Below, piece after piece: positions 32,500 to 39,018 of a stretch of DNA of 39,018 bases (position 1 is the first letter of the stretch; every line of letters begins with the position of its first letter). Made by a program: the position numbers and the translations under genes. The DNA lies in NCBI GenBank assembly GCA_020435295.1, contig JAGQZV010000007.1, forward strand, positions 1-39,018. The letters run 5' to 3'. A model generated the notes under the pieces. It searched no databases and was not told the DNA's origin. It saw nothing but the letters and a program-made list of their open reading frames with translations. This DNA comes from Bdellovibrionales bacterium (GTDB lineage: Bacteria > Bdellovibrionota > FAC87 > UBA2466 > JACKAF01).

Positions 32500-32979
32500 A
32501 TGCTAAAGAAGATTACACTTTTTTCACTCATTTGTTTTACCAGCGCAAGTTTTGCGAGTTCACCGTCGTTTCAACACGAAGTTGAGATGAACCTGACTGA
32601 ATCAGCGTTATCGGTCGGCGGTACCGCCGTCTTTGCGATTGGTGCCGGTTACCAGTACGGACTGACCGACATGTTCCAGGTTGGCGGCCGCGTAACGTTT
32701 ACGACCGTCGGCAGCACTTTCGTCATTCTGGCTGGCGGCACACTCAACCTTAACATCATGAACCCGGGACAAAAAATCAACTACGCGGATGCGTTGTTCA
32801 TTCAAGCGTATTTGGGCTTCACGAGCGCTGCGGGTGCGACTAGCTTTACTTTTGAAGGCACAGTCGGTAAGCGGTTTGCTGTGTTGAAAAACGTTGCTTA
32901 CAATCCGGAACTGGGCCTTCTTGTGGCTGGAGGCGCCGCTTTCATCGCGCGCCCACTACAATTCTCGGTTCTATTCTAA
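32500..32979 (+). CDS. Small outer-membrane beta-barrel-like protein
   Basis: A 159-residue exported protein. The ATG at 32500, with GGAG 8 bases upstream, gives a clean signal peptide (MLKKITLFSLICFTSASFAS, then SPSFQHE); the frame extends upstream to 32377 but through the palindromic control region. The mature part alternates Gly-rich amphipathic strands (VGGTAVFAIGAGYQYGLTDM, QVGGRVTFTTVGSTFVILAG) and ends LQFSVLF with a terminal Phe, the usual barrel-assembly signal. About 8 strands fit an OmpA-like or OmpW-sized barrel. Function unknown. It stands alone and is convergent with the E1-beta gene 10 bases away. Confidence 0.8.
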   Translation: MLKKITLFSLICFTSASFASSPSFQHEVEMNLTESALSVGGTAVFAIGAGYQYGLTDMFQVGGRVTFTTVGSTFVILAGGTLNLNIMNPGQKINYADALFIQAYLGFTSAAGATSFTFEGTVGKRFAVLKNVAYNPELGLLVAGGAAFIARPLQFSVLF

Positions 32980-32989
32980 ACAACGCCCT

Positions 32990-34027
32990 TTAGAAGGGAC
33001 CCGTGAACGAGACTTCGTTCTTTAGGTTCGAAGAGCTATTGAGTGCCGTCCGCTTGGCCTTAACCAGGTTGCGGGCGGCATTCACCAAATCGCCGACATT
33101 TGGGTAGTAGGCCTGCTCGAGTACTGGACTACACGGAGTTGGACAGTCGGGTAAGCCCACCCGGCGGATGGGGGCTTTCAAAAACTCAAAGCCTTCTTCT
33201 GCGACTACCGCACTCACTTCCGCACACACCCCAAATTGCGAGTGTCCGATGTCTGTAACGAGAAGACGCCCTGTTTTTCGGACTGATTGCAAGATGGTCG
33301 CCTTGTCCAGCGGACGAATCGTTCTTAAGTCAATCACTTCCATCTCAATGCCTTCGCCACGTAAGATGTCTCGCGCCGCAAGAGCTTCCAAAACCTGGTA
33401 GGAAAGCGCCACACACGTAACATCCTTGCCCGTTGCTGCAACAGCCGCTTTTCCCAACGGGAGATGGTACGGCTCGGCAGGCACTTCGCCCTCTTTATTA
33501 TGCAACCAGCGATGCTCGACAAAAATGACCGGGTTGGGATCGGCGATAGCTCCCATCAATAAACCCTTGCTGTCGTATGGCGTGGACGGCAACGCTACCT
33601 TCAGGCCCGGTACGTACGCAAACAACGAGTGGAACGTCTGGGAATGCTGTGCCGCCTGCCCCCAACCCCGTCCCACCACGCAACGGATCACGATGGGAAC
33701 AGACAGAGCTCCCCCCGACATGTACCGCCACTTGGCGGCGTGGTTGAGCACCTGATCCATCGCCAGTAGGAGAAACTCACACCGGGCGTGAACCATAATA
33801 CACGGGCGGCCTTCGATAGCAGCCCCAATTCCGATGCCAGTGACCGCACTCTCAGAAAGTGGGCTATCGAGAACGCGGTTCGGAAATTTCTTGAAAGGCT
33901 CCAGTGTAGTCCCGAACACGCCCTTCGGATCATCCACACCCTCACCGATCACATACAAAGACGGGTTAGCCTCCATGGCCTGCACCGTTGCTTCCGCGAT
34001 CGCTTCCCAGCCCTTTAGTTTACGCAT
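32990..34027 (-). CDS. TPP-dependent dehydrogenase E1 component, beta subunit
   Basis: A 345-residue transketolase-C-type subunit. The ATG at 34027 (MRKLKGWEAIAEA) overlaps the stop of the alpha gene by 8 nt and is preferred over a more distant start that would lie inside that gene. Motifs: ESAVTGIGIGAAIEGRPCIM (E1-beta Glu that activates TPP and the following helix), RCVVGRGWGQAAQHSQTFHS, IFVEHRWLHNK, and EVIDLRTIRPLDKATILQSV. It forms the E1 heterotetramer with the product of the adjacent gene and would bind thiamine diphosphate with a 2-oxo acid or ketose-type substrate. No E2 lipoyl transferase or E3 gene is nearby. Location in a heptose cassette is the odd feature. Confidence 0.9.
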   Translation of the reverse strand: MRKLKGWEAIAEATVQAMEANPSLYVIGEGVDDPKGVFGTTLEPFKKFPNRVLDSPLSESAVTGIGIGAAIEGRPCIMVHARCEFLLLAMDQVLNHAAKWRYMSGGALSVPIVIRCVVGRGWGQAAQHSQTFHSLFAYVPGLKVALPSTPYDSKGLLMGAIADPNPVIFVEHRWLHNKEGEVPAEPYHLPLGKAAVAATGKDVTCVALSYQVLEALAARDILRGEGIEMEVIDLRTIRPLDKATILQSVRKTGRLLVTDIGHSQFGVCAEVSAVVAEEGFEFLKAPIRRVGLPDCPTPCSPVLEQAYYPNVGDLVNAARNLVKAKRTALNSSSNLKNEVSFTGPF

Positions 34028-34967
34028 AAATATCCTCAAACATTTCGGACAGGGCAGGCAGTGGACTACAGTCCCCATACGTAAACGCCGCCTCAATCTC
34101 TTTTAAGATTTCGGCTTCCACCGACGTGACAGTTTCGGAGGGAAGTTGACTTTCGGCCCATGCCAATGGACAGCGAGCTTTCCACGCCTCCACTTCAGCC
34201 TGCGTACGATACCCGACTTCAAAATCCTCGCTAGGTCCCACGTGATCGAACCATCGGCACGTCGTAAATTCGAGTAGGGTCGGGCCCCCACCGCTTCTTG
34301 CCCGTTCCACCGCCGTTCTAGAGGCGCTCAGCACCGCTGGAAGATCGTAGCCATCCACGCGAAGTCCTGGAACCCCAAAGGCCTCTCCCCGCTTAAAAAT
34401 CTCACAATCGCTTTGCCGGGCTTTCTGCGGGCTATAGGTCGCGTAGTTGTTGTTCTCACAGGCAAATATCACCGGCAGTTTTTTCAACGCCGCAAAATTT
34501 AAACACTCATACAAAATCCCTTCCTCACTCCCGCCGTCTCCGAAGTAGGCAACGGCTAGACTCTTTTCACCTGAAAGCTTGAACGAAAAAGCACTCCCAA
34601 CAGCCAGTGGGATCGAGCCAGACACGAGCGCTGAGGATCCCATCATGCCACGCTCCACATCCACTAGGTGCATGGACCCCCCCTTCCCCTTGGAGCACCC
34701 ACCCGTCTTGCCCAGAAGTTCCGCAATCATCTTATTCGTGGCGCCGAGCTTTGCGAGGTAGTGAGCGTGACAACGGTGCGAGCTATACACTCGGTCGGCG
34801 TCTGTTAGATCCAAACTAAGGGCGGCCGGAGCCGCTTCTTGCCCGATAGAGAGGTGAACGGGACACCGCATCTGCTGTTTGGGGTAATGCGCAACGATGG
34901 CTTCTTCCACTCGACGGATGCGCAACATGCGTCGGTAGAGTTCCGTCAGATTCTTTTCTGCGATCAA
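34020..34967 (-). CDS. TPP-dependent dehydrogenase E1 component, alpha subunit
   Basis: A 315-residue protein with the TPP/Mg motif GDGGSEEGILYECLNFAALK ending with the Asn of CENNNYA (about residues 143-176). Earlier motifs RVYSSHRCHAHYLAKLGA and GGCSKGKGGSMHL are classical for pyruvate, acetoin and branched-chain E1-alpha subunits. The mobile phosphorylation loop region reads CRWFDHVGPSEDFEVGYR, where the canonical YR-GHS-SDP is altered to FDHVGPSED, a form seen in divergent E1s outside core metabolism. It overlaps the beta gene by 8 nt and the GmhA-like gene by 4 nt (ATGA), so all three are translated as a unit. Likely a specialised acyl- or C2-transferring enzyme in sugar synthesis. Confidence 0.9.
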   Translation of the reverse strand: MIAEKNLTELYRRMLRIRRVEEAIVAHYPKQQMRCPVHLSIGQEAAPAALSLDLTDADRVYSSHRCHAHYLAKLGATNKMIAELLGKTGGCSKGKGGSMHLVDVERGMMGSSALVSGSIPLAVGSAFSFKLSGEKSLAVAYFGDGGSEEGILYECLNFAALKKLPVIFACENNNYATYSPQKARQSDCEIFKRGEAFGVPGLRVDGYDLPAVLSASRTAVERARSGGGPTLLEFTTCRWFDHVGPSEDFEVGYRTQAEVEAWKARCPLAWAESQLPSETVTSVEAEILKEIEAAFTYGDCSPLPALSEMFEDIYA

Positions 34968-35581
34968 AGATTTATCTCCTGTCTCTGCTTGCGGGACCTA
35001 GCTTCCTTCTGTTTTAGCTGAATGACCTCATCAACCGTGACATGAATGAGCAGCAGATGTGCCACTTCGACCGTTCCATACCGCTCGGAAGGAATGTAAA
35101 AGTTCAGATCTCCCATCGCACTCAAGGGATTGTCCGGCTTGAATCCTGACAAGGTAATTACTGAACACCCACGGAGCCGTGCAGACCGTACTGCGTTTAA
35201 AATATTCTCCGAATTTCCACTACTACTGATGGCAATTAGCAAATCACCAGGATCGCAAAACATTTCGATTGATTTTGAAAAAACGTTTTCATATCCGTAA
35301 TCATTGGCCAAACAGGTAAGTAAGGAGGCGTCGTTGAACGAAGTCGCGCGTATCCCCCCATTCTTCCAAAGATCTACGGCCTGGTGGCTAGCGATAGCCG
35401 CACTCCCGCCGTTACCGACGAGCACCACTTTCTTGGCGGTTTGGTCCACCGCCTGAATCATCTTGATCGCCATCTTCAGTCCTTCGGCTGGAAGCACCAC
35501 ATTGCGATCTCGTACAACTACTCGCACTTTCTGCAAGCTGCTGTTGAAGTCAGTCAATGACTGGAATTCACTCCACGACAT
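34964..35581 (-). CDS. SIS-domain phosphoheptose isomerase-like protein
   Basis: A 205-residue SIS protein like GmhA, which isomerises sedoheptulose 7-phosphate to heptose 7-phosphate. VVLVGNGGSAAIASHQAVDL, LANDYGYENVFSKSI and ISSSGNSENILNAVRSAR match GmhA closely. By hand alignment to E. coli GmhA, the metal/catalytic positions His61 and His180 are kept, Glu65 becomes Asp (QAVDL), and Gln172 becomes Glu (VEVAHLL). All are metal-compatible, but the combination is not the canonical one, so the substrate may differ. The C-terminus is rich in Lys/Arg. It lies 19 bases after the bifunctional kinase gene and overlaps E1-alpha by 4 nt. Confidence 0.85.
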   Translation of the reverse strand: MSWSEFQSLTDFNSSLQKVRVVVRDRNVVLPAEGLKMAIKMIQAVDQTAKKVVLVGNGGSAAIASHQAVDLWKNGGIRATSFNDASLLTCLANDYGYENVFSKSIEMFCDPGDLLIAISSSGNSENILNAVRSARLRGCSVITLSGFKPDNPLSAMGDLNFYIPSERYGTVEVAHLLLIHVTVDEVIQLKQKEARSRKQRQEINL

Positions 35582-35600
35582 AGGCCCCCCAAAATAGAAC

Positions 35601-37163
35601 TCAAGACAGTAAGGATTTTACAAACTTGAAAACTGGTACTGCCTGAACGCTTGAGCGGTTGCATACAATCTCCACTGCCATCGCTCCCACCGCGTTCCCA
35701 ACAAAGCCAATCACCTCGGGGCCTGCCCCGCGAGCGGCAAGCAATGAAGTGACAGCGAAGTAGGCGTCCCCAGCTCCGACGCGATCGACGATCTTGCTTG
35801 ATACAGAAAGCGCTTCAAAAAGATCACCTTTAGGCGTCCTCGTAATCGAACCGTTGTGGCCGCGGGTAATCGTAATGGTCGTTTCCGGATACCGCCGGGC
35901 AAATTGCTCGATGAGATCGTGTACCGGAGTGTATTTTTGCTGCATCGCCAAGCGGAGTTCCGGTTCATCAATAGAAATGTAGTCTGCTTGAGGGTATTTC
36001 GTGACCAGATTGTAGCCTTGGTTAGCGCTATTGGTCTGAACGTTGAGAGCCAAATACGGCGCCTTTTCTCCGAGTGTACCGATGATATCCTGATTCAAAA
36101 AACCATGCCCGTAGTCTGCAACCACAACAACGTCATAGTTGGGGAGTGTTTCTTCCAAAAGGCAAATAATCTCTTCAGTCAATGGCTCGGATAAATCGGT
36201 ATCAGTGAGAAAGGAGACCTGGAACATTTTTGTAAGGAAGGCAGGCTCCACAAAGCGCCGTTTTATGTTCGTACAAGCGTCCTCGCGGTAGAAAAAGCGA
36301 TTGCGGATCTTTGAATTGAGCTGACTCTCAATAAACTGAGTTTTGGGATCCTTGGAGCCCAATATGGTAATGAGATCTACGTGATCGGAGAATGCAGCTA
36401 TATGGTTAGCACACGCTAGAATACCGCCGGCAAACCCTTCCTCGCTAAGGTAGCGAGTGGACACAATGGTTTCCTTAGGAGATTTCCCTAGTGGTTGGCA
36501 GTAATGGTACTCGTCTACAATCGTGTCGCCGAGAACTAAAACTTTCAGATCTTTCAGCGCTTTCAACTGATCGATAATGTCGTCCGGGCGGTACTGATTT
36601 CGAAAATGCCTCAAATACTGGCGAGCATGCTCCGGATAGACTCCAAAGTTTTTGTTGAGGATCTCGGTGGAGCTAAAGGTAATATCGTGGGTAAAGTGCA
36701 AAATCCCGCCTGCACGACGAACGGCCTCTTCTTCCGCGTAGATTCCTTTGGTTAAATCCTTACCTTTTTCCTCGTAATCGGCGCCCTTAACGTACACATC
36801 TGGGCGCAACGCCGAAATCATTTCCACCGCGGTCGGAAAATCGCTGATCGTGACATAATCCACGCACTGCAGCGCAGCAATGGACTCGGCGCGCAAGTGA
36901 ATATTGAACGCAGGGCGGCCAGGCCCCTTGTTCACATGTTGGTCTTTTGTAAGCGAAACAACCAGAATATCTCCCAGTGTCTTCGCTTCGGCCAAATGCC
37001 GGATATGGCCCGGGTGCAGCAAATCGAATACGCCATGGCACTGCACAATCTTCTTGCCGTGGGCTTTCTCCGCCTCCAGAGCCTCTGTGAGAGCCTCCAA
37101 GCCAAGAATTTTGTCGCCAGCACGTCCGCGCCGCTCTGTTTTGTGATGCTGTTCTTTTTCCAC
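35601..37163 (-). CDS. Bifunctional heptose nucleotidyltransferase/kinase with reversed domain order (HldE-like)
   Basis: A 520-residue protein. Residues about 1-165 are a nucleotidyltransferase of the HldC/RfaE-II type: HGVFDLLHPGHIRHLAEA with HPGH at 50-53, VKGADYEEKGKDLTKGIYAE, and FSSTEILNK. Residues about 190-520 are a PfkB/RfaE-I kinase: VLVLGDTIVDEYHYC, ADYGHGF, and the ATP/anion motif DRVGAGDAYFAV (about 459-470). E. coli HldE has the kinase first and the nucleotidyltransferase last; here the order is inverted. GTG at 37163 is chosen because GGGGAGAGGGC precedes it; a TTG at 37208 is less likely. It opens the cassette with the GmhA-like and E1 genes and should phosphorylate and activate a heptose or related sugar. 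A GmhB phosphatase is missing from the window. Confidence 0.88.
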   Translation of the reverse strand: MEKEQHHKTERRGRAGDKILGLEALTEALEAEKAHGKKIVQCHGVFDLLHPGHIRHLAEAKTLGDILVVSLTKDQHVNKGPGRPAFNIHLRAESIAALQCVDYVTISDFPTAVEMISALRPDVYVKGADYEEKGKDLTKGIYAEEEAVRRAGGILHFTHDITFSSTEILNKNFGVYPEHARQYLRHFRNQYRPDDIIDQLKALKDLKVLVLGDTIVDEYHYCQPLGKSPKETIVSTRYLSEEGFAGGILACANHIAAFSDHVDLITILGSKDPKTQFIESQLNSKIRNRFFYREDACTNIKRRFVEPAFLTKMFQVSFLTDTDLSEPLTEEIICLLEETLPNYDVVVVADYGHGFLNQDIIGTLGEKAPYLALNVQTNSANQGYNLVTKYPQADYISIDEPELRLAMQQKYTPVHDLIEQFARRYPETTITITRGHNGSITRTPKGDLFEALSVSSKIVDRVGAGDAYFAVTSLLAARGAGPEVIGFVGNAVGAMAVEIVCNRSSVQAVPVFKFVKSLLS

Positions 37164-37348
37164 GCCCTCTCCCCGACGTAGCGCGGAGCAACACGCTAGT
37201 CCCGGCAATTGTTGAATTGTTTGTTGAGTTCTACCTGTTCATTTTAGTAGATACTGCCGGGCATGGAAATTGTCATTTGAGAAAAGTCACAATAGAACGG
37301 GCACGAGGCGTAAGCCCCGTGCCCTTAGACGGATTAATAATGGAGAGT
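37164..37348. other. Intergenic region upstream of the heptose cassette
   Basis: This stretch holds the terminator-like hairpin at 37299-37324 and should hold the cassette promoter. On the minus strand, ATGACA followed after 16 bases by GTATCT (about 37274-37247) is a weak candidate. No gene is seen. Confidence 0.4.
37299..37324 (-). terminator. Hairpin downstream of the Tyr/Cys-rich lipoprotein gene
   Basis: GGGCACG-A-GGC / GCC-C-CGTGCCC around GTAA forms a 10-bp stem with one mismatch. On the minus strand the T-run that follows is poor (GTTCTATTGTGACTTTT), so it is an imperfect intrinsic terminator. Confidence 0.5.
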
Positions 37349-37984
37349 TTAGTCTTGGTTAGTATCGTCAAAACTCACAGTACTGACGCTTGTCGCAAAA
37401 CAGCCATTCATTTCCAAACACCGGCGGCGCTTCCGACGCGTTGAGTAATACTGGCAACGCGAGCAGTTGTTCACATAGCCTCCGTAATACCCAAAGTAGT
37501 TGCAAAGCGACGAGAAACTTCCCACACCACAGAACATCGAAAAGTCGATGTTGTAGTAGGCAGACAAGGTAGACGGCGTGTAGTACCAAGGGTAGTAGTA
37601 GTCGTAGTTAATACAGCTATAACCCCCGTTATTAAACTGACAATTGTCCTGATAGCCTGGCCACCAATAACCCGTGTTCCACCAAGAGCTCACCGCGGAC
37701 CAAGCACTGTGGAAGCCACGTGCCCCACCGGCTTGGCGAACGCTGGAAGAAACTCCCTTGGCGTTGAAGCGACACGCTTCGGTAGCCGCAGCCAGATCTG
37801 CCTGGCTAATGTTTCCGGCCTTCACATCCGAGGTTACTTGCTCCAAGCAACCAAGCATGAACGTGTTAGTCCCGGTCCCATCGCCAATTAGGTTGAGACG
37901 TTGGGCGCTGCGATCAGGATTTTCCTGACAGGCCATCAAGAATGGAATCACAAGAAAAGGTAGTAAGGAGCGGACTGCTTTCAT
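37349..37984 (-). CDS. Tyr/Cys-rich lipoprotein, function unknown
   Basis: A 211-residue lipoprotein. The ATG at 37984 gives a signal peptide (MKAVRSLLPFLVIPFLMAC, Cys19); the longer frame to 38059 adds an implausible leader. The middle (about 25-90) is ordinary and helical (LEQVTSDVKAGNISQADLAA). The C-terminal half is strikingly rich in Tyr, Trp, Gly, Asn and Cys (SSWWNTGYWWPGYQ, YDYYYPWYYTPSTLSAYY, NYFGYYGGYVNNC) with eight cysteines after residue 110, then a basic STRRKRRRC patch. Disulfide-bonded, aromatic-rich surface protein is the best description. No family recognised. A promoter candidate (TTGGCA-16-TAATTT, about 38082-38055, minus strand) lies upstream. Confidence 0.75.
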   Translation of the reverse strand: MKAVRSLLPFLVIPFLMACQENPDRSAQRLNLIGDGTGTNTFMLGCLEQVTSDVKAGNISQADLAAATEACRFNAKGVSSSVRQAGGARGFHSAWSAVSSWWNTGYWWPGYQDNCQFNNGGYSCINYDYYYPWYYTPSTLSAYYNIDFSMFCGVGSFSSLCNYFGYYGGYVNNCSRCQYYSTRRKRRRCLEMNGCFATSVSTVSFDDTNQD

Positions 37985-38471
37985 TTCGTTTCCCCCGATA
38001 AAACAAAACATCGCGGTTCCGGAAGGCACCCGGCAAATCCAACAATGTGTTCCCTGCAAATTAGGAGTTACAAATTCTTTGCCAAAATCTCCTAGTGTTA
38101 TTCAAATTGAATACGCCCTAGACAGGGTGTCTGCGAAGACTACGCATTGAACACGGCGGTCCCAAAATTTTCATTGGTCTTCGCCACTTACGCCGCCTGC
38201 TCAAGGCTGACGAAGGTCTTTACACTTATAAAACACGGTAAGTCACTGAGAATACAGCGGTTCGAGATCTCGGTTCCGCGCGGGCCTCAGCGCTATACAC
38301 ATGAAAGTACGGCCCACCGGCTGTTTACTAACTAGGCAATTCTGCGCTAATCCCCTGCAACCCAAGGGAAATTGGCCCATCGGTGGAAACAGGAACGGCG
38401 ATTGCACCATTAAATAGTAGTCGTCCCGTAAGAATAGAAGTCCCGAACTGTTGTGCCTCAGGAGATCAGCC
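37985..38471. other. 487-base divergent intergenic region with inverted repeats
   Basis: No gene is supported; short frames here are shadows. Visible structure: TAGGAG/CTCCTA (38062-38067, 38089-38094), a 13-bp palindrome ATTCAA-A-TTGAAT (38100-38112), and an 8-bp perfect pair GCGAAGAC (38133-38140) / GTCTTCGC (38177-38184). The length and structure leave room for a small RNA or long leader, but no promoter-terminator pair was found. Confidence 0.4.
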
Positions 38472-39018
38472 ATGGAACGCATCAAGACTCTAGTACCCGT
38501 TTTTTTAAGTAGCTTCGTCTTCCTATTCTTCACTGCATGCGGCGGTGGAGGGGACAGCACCGACGCTCAACCCATTAAGCCCGATGCCTCGGGATCCGAA
38601 CTCCAAAAAATAGCAGCAGAAATGCAAAAAGGCCTCGAAGAATATCTGGGAGCGCAAGTCGACGCAACGGTAGCTGCAGCGAGCTCAGGTCAGTTTGATT
38701 TAGGGTTCATCCAAGCCATCTTGGGTAGTGCTTCTAGCTTTGATAGGGATTGGATTCCACAGAAGTACAACCAATGGCACTTGGCGTGCTCCAACCCTCA
38801 GATTCAGTCCACTACTGGGATGAGTCCGGCTGGGTGCGTGAATTCGTTCTGGCATACACTAGCGTCACTTGGAATGGCTTCTGTCGTAAACCCGATTGCG
38901 TCCGCATTACCCACGACAGCTCAAGCTGCGGCGCTTGCAACAGTGATTCAGTACGCCAACAGCACTCCGTCTAGTATTCCGCCCTACTGGATCGCCGCCG
39001 CACAAAGCCAACTGAGCG
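38472..39018 (+). CDS. Lipoprotein of unknown function, partial at right edge
   Basis: An open plus-strand frame starts with ATG at 38472 (AGGAG ending 9 bases upstream) and runs to the window end without a stop (182 codons). It begins with a lipoprotein signal peptide (MERIKTLVPVFLSSFVFLFF, lipobox FTAC, Cys23) followed by GGGGDSTD, a typical flexible linker. The mature part has a helical stretch (ELQKIAAEMQKGLEEYLGAQ) and then an Ala/Ser-rich region with two further cysteines (HLACSNPQ, PAGCVNSF). No family recognised. Divergent from the other lipoprotein gene at 37984. Confidence 0.8.
   Translation, partial: MERIKTLVPVFLSSFVFLFFTACGGGGDSTDAQPIKPDASGSELQKIAAEMQKGLEEYLGAQVDATVAAASSGQFDLGFIQAILGSASSFDRDWIPQKYNQWHLACSNPQIQSTTGMSPAGCVNSFWHTLASLGMASVVNPIASALPTTAQAAALATVIQYANSTPSSIPPYWIAAAQSQLS

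Noticed and set aside
37630-37650. Perfect GACAATTGTC palindrome resembling the operator core
   Set aside because: It lies inside the coding sequence of the Tyr/Cys-rich lipoprotein and lacks the 3-bp centre of the other sites, so chance is likelier.
38258-38275. GGTTCGAGATC resembling a tRNA T-loop
   Set aside because: No acceptor, D or anticodon stems could be built around it; it is part of a CGAGATCTCG palindrome.
38243-38560. 105-codon minus-strand frame at the right end
   Set aside because: It overlaps the signal peptide of the truncated lipoprotein at 38472 and has no coding features of its own.

Overview
The window looks like the chromosome of a Gram-negative, diderm bacterium. It encodes several lipobox-type lipoproteins, small outer-membrane-barrel-like proteins, dTDP-sugar enzymes and heptose enzymes typical of LPS or surface polysaccharide synthesis. 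Genes are densely packed with many ATGA or TAATG overlaps, and several promoters are close to the sigma-70 consensus. The density of secreted hypothetical proteins and lipoproteins is reminiscent of Bdellovibrionota or other former Deltaproteobacteria, but that placement is an impression and no marker was tested. I see no rRNA, tRNA, CRISPR array, transposase, integrase or phage gene.

Layout. (1) 1-6260: a minus-strand housekeeping operon with a small TPR-like membrane protein, hisS, aspS, glpA and glpB, the last running off the left edge. (2) 6230-13825: an envelope and secretion region. It has a PQ/G-rich secreted protein behind a near-consensus promoter, a lipoprotein zinc metallopeptidase followed by a separate gene for its FTP/PepSY-type propeptide, a lipoprotein, a single-span protein and a barrel-like protein. 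(3) 13873-16686: a GT4 glycosyltransferase, a DUF2090/IolC-C-like aldolase-fold protein and an alpha/beta hydrolase without a normal start codon at its apparent N-terminus. (4) 16688-21586, minus strand: an exported M3 oligopeptidase, thioredoxin reductase, an SDR epimerase/reductase and a protein with seven 14-residue MORN_2-like repeats. (5) 21703-26492, plus strand: rmlB, a short rmlA, rmlD, an LhgO-like oxidoreductase and a nucleotide-sugar epimerase. (6) 26489-32299, minus strand: a left-handed beta-helix acetyltransferase, a DegT-type aminotransferase, two large multi-pass membrane proteins (at least one GT39/ArnT-like) and two small proteins. (7) 32500-37163: a small OM-barrel protein behind a strongly palindromic control region, then a tightly coupled minus-strand cassette: a heptose nucleotidyltransferase-kinase with domains in reversed order, a GmhA-like isomerase, and TPP-dependent E1 alpha and beta subunits. 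(8) 37349-39018: two lipoproteins, the second truncated by the right edge.

Together, regions 3 and 5-7 read as a surface-polysaccharide locus making activated 6-deoxy or amino-6-deoxy sugars and an unusual heptose-derived sugar, with glycosyltransferases to place them. The two best candidates for something new are the protease/propeptide pair encoded as separate genes in inverted order (8632-10904) and the GmhA/HldE/E1-alpha-beta cassette (32990-37163), where a pyruvate-dehydrogenase-type E1 has no E2 or E3 nearby but is translationally coupled to heptose enzymes.
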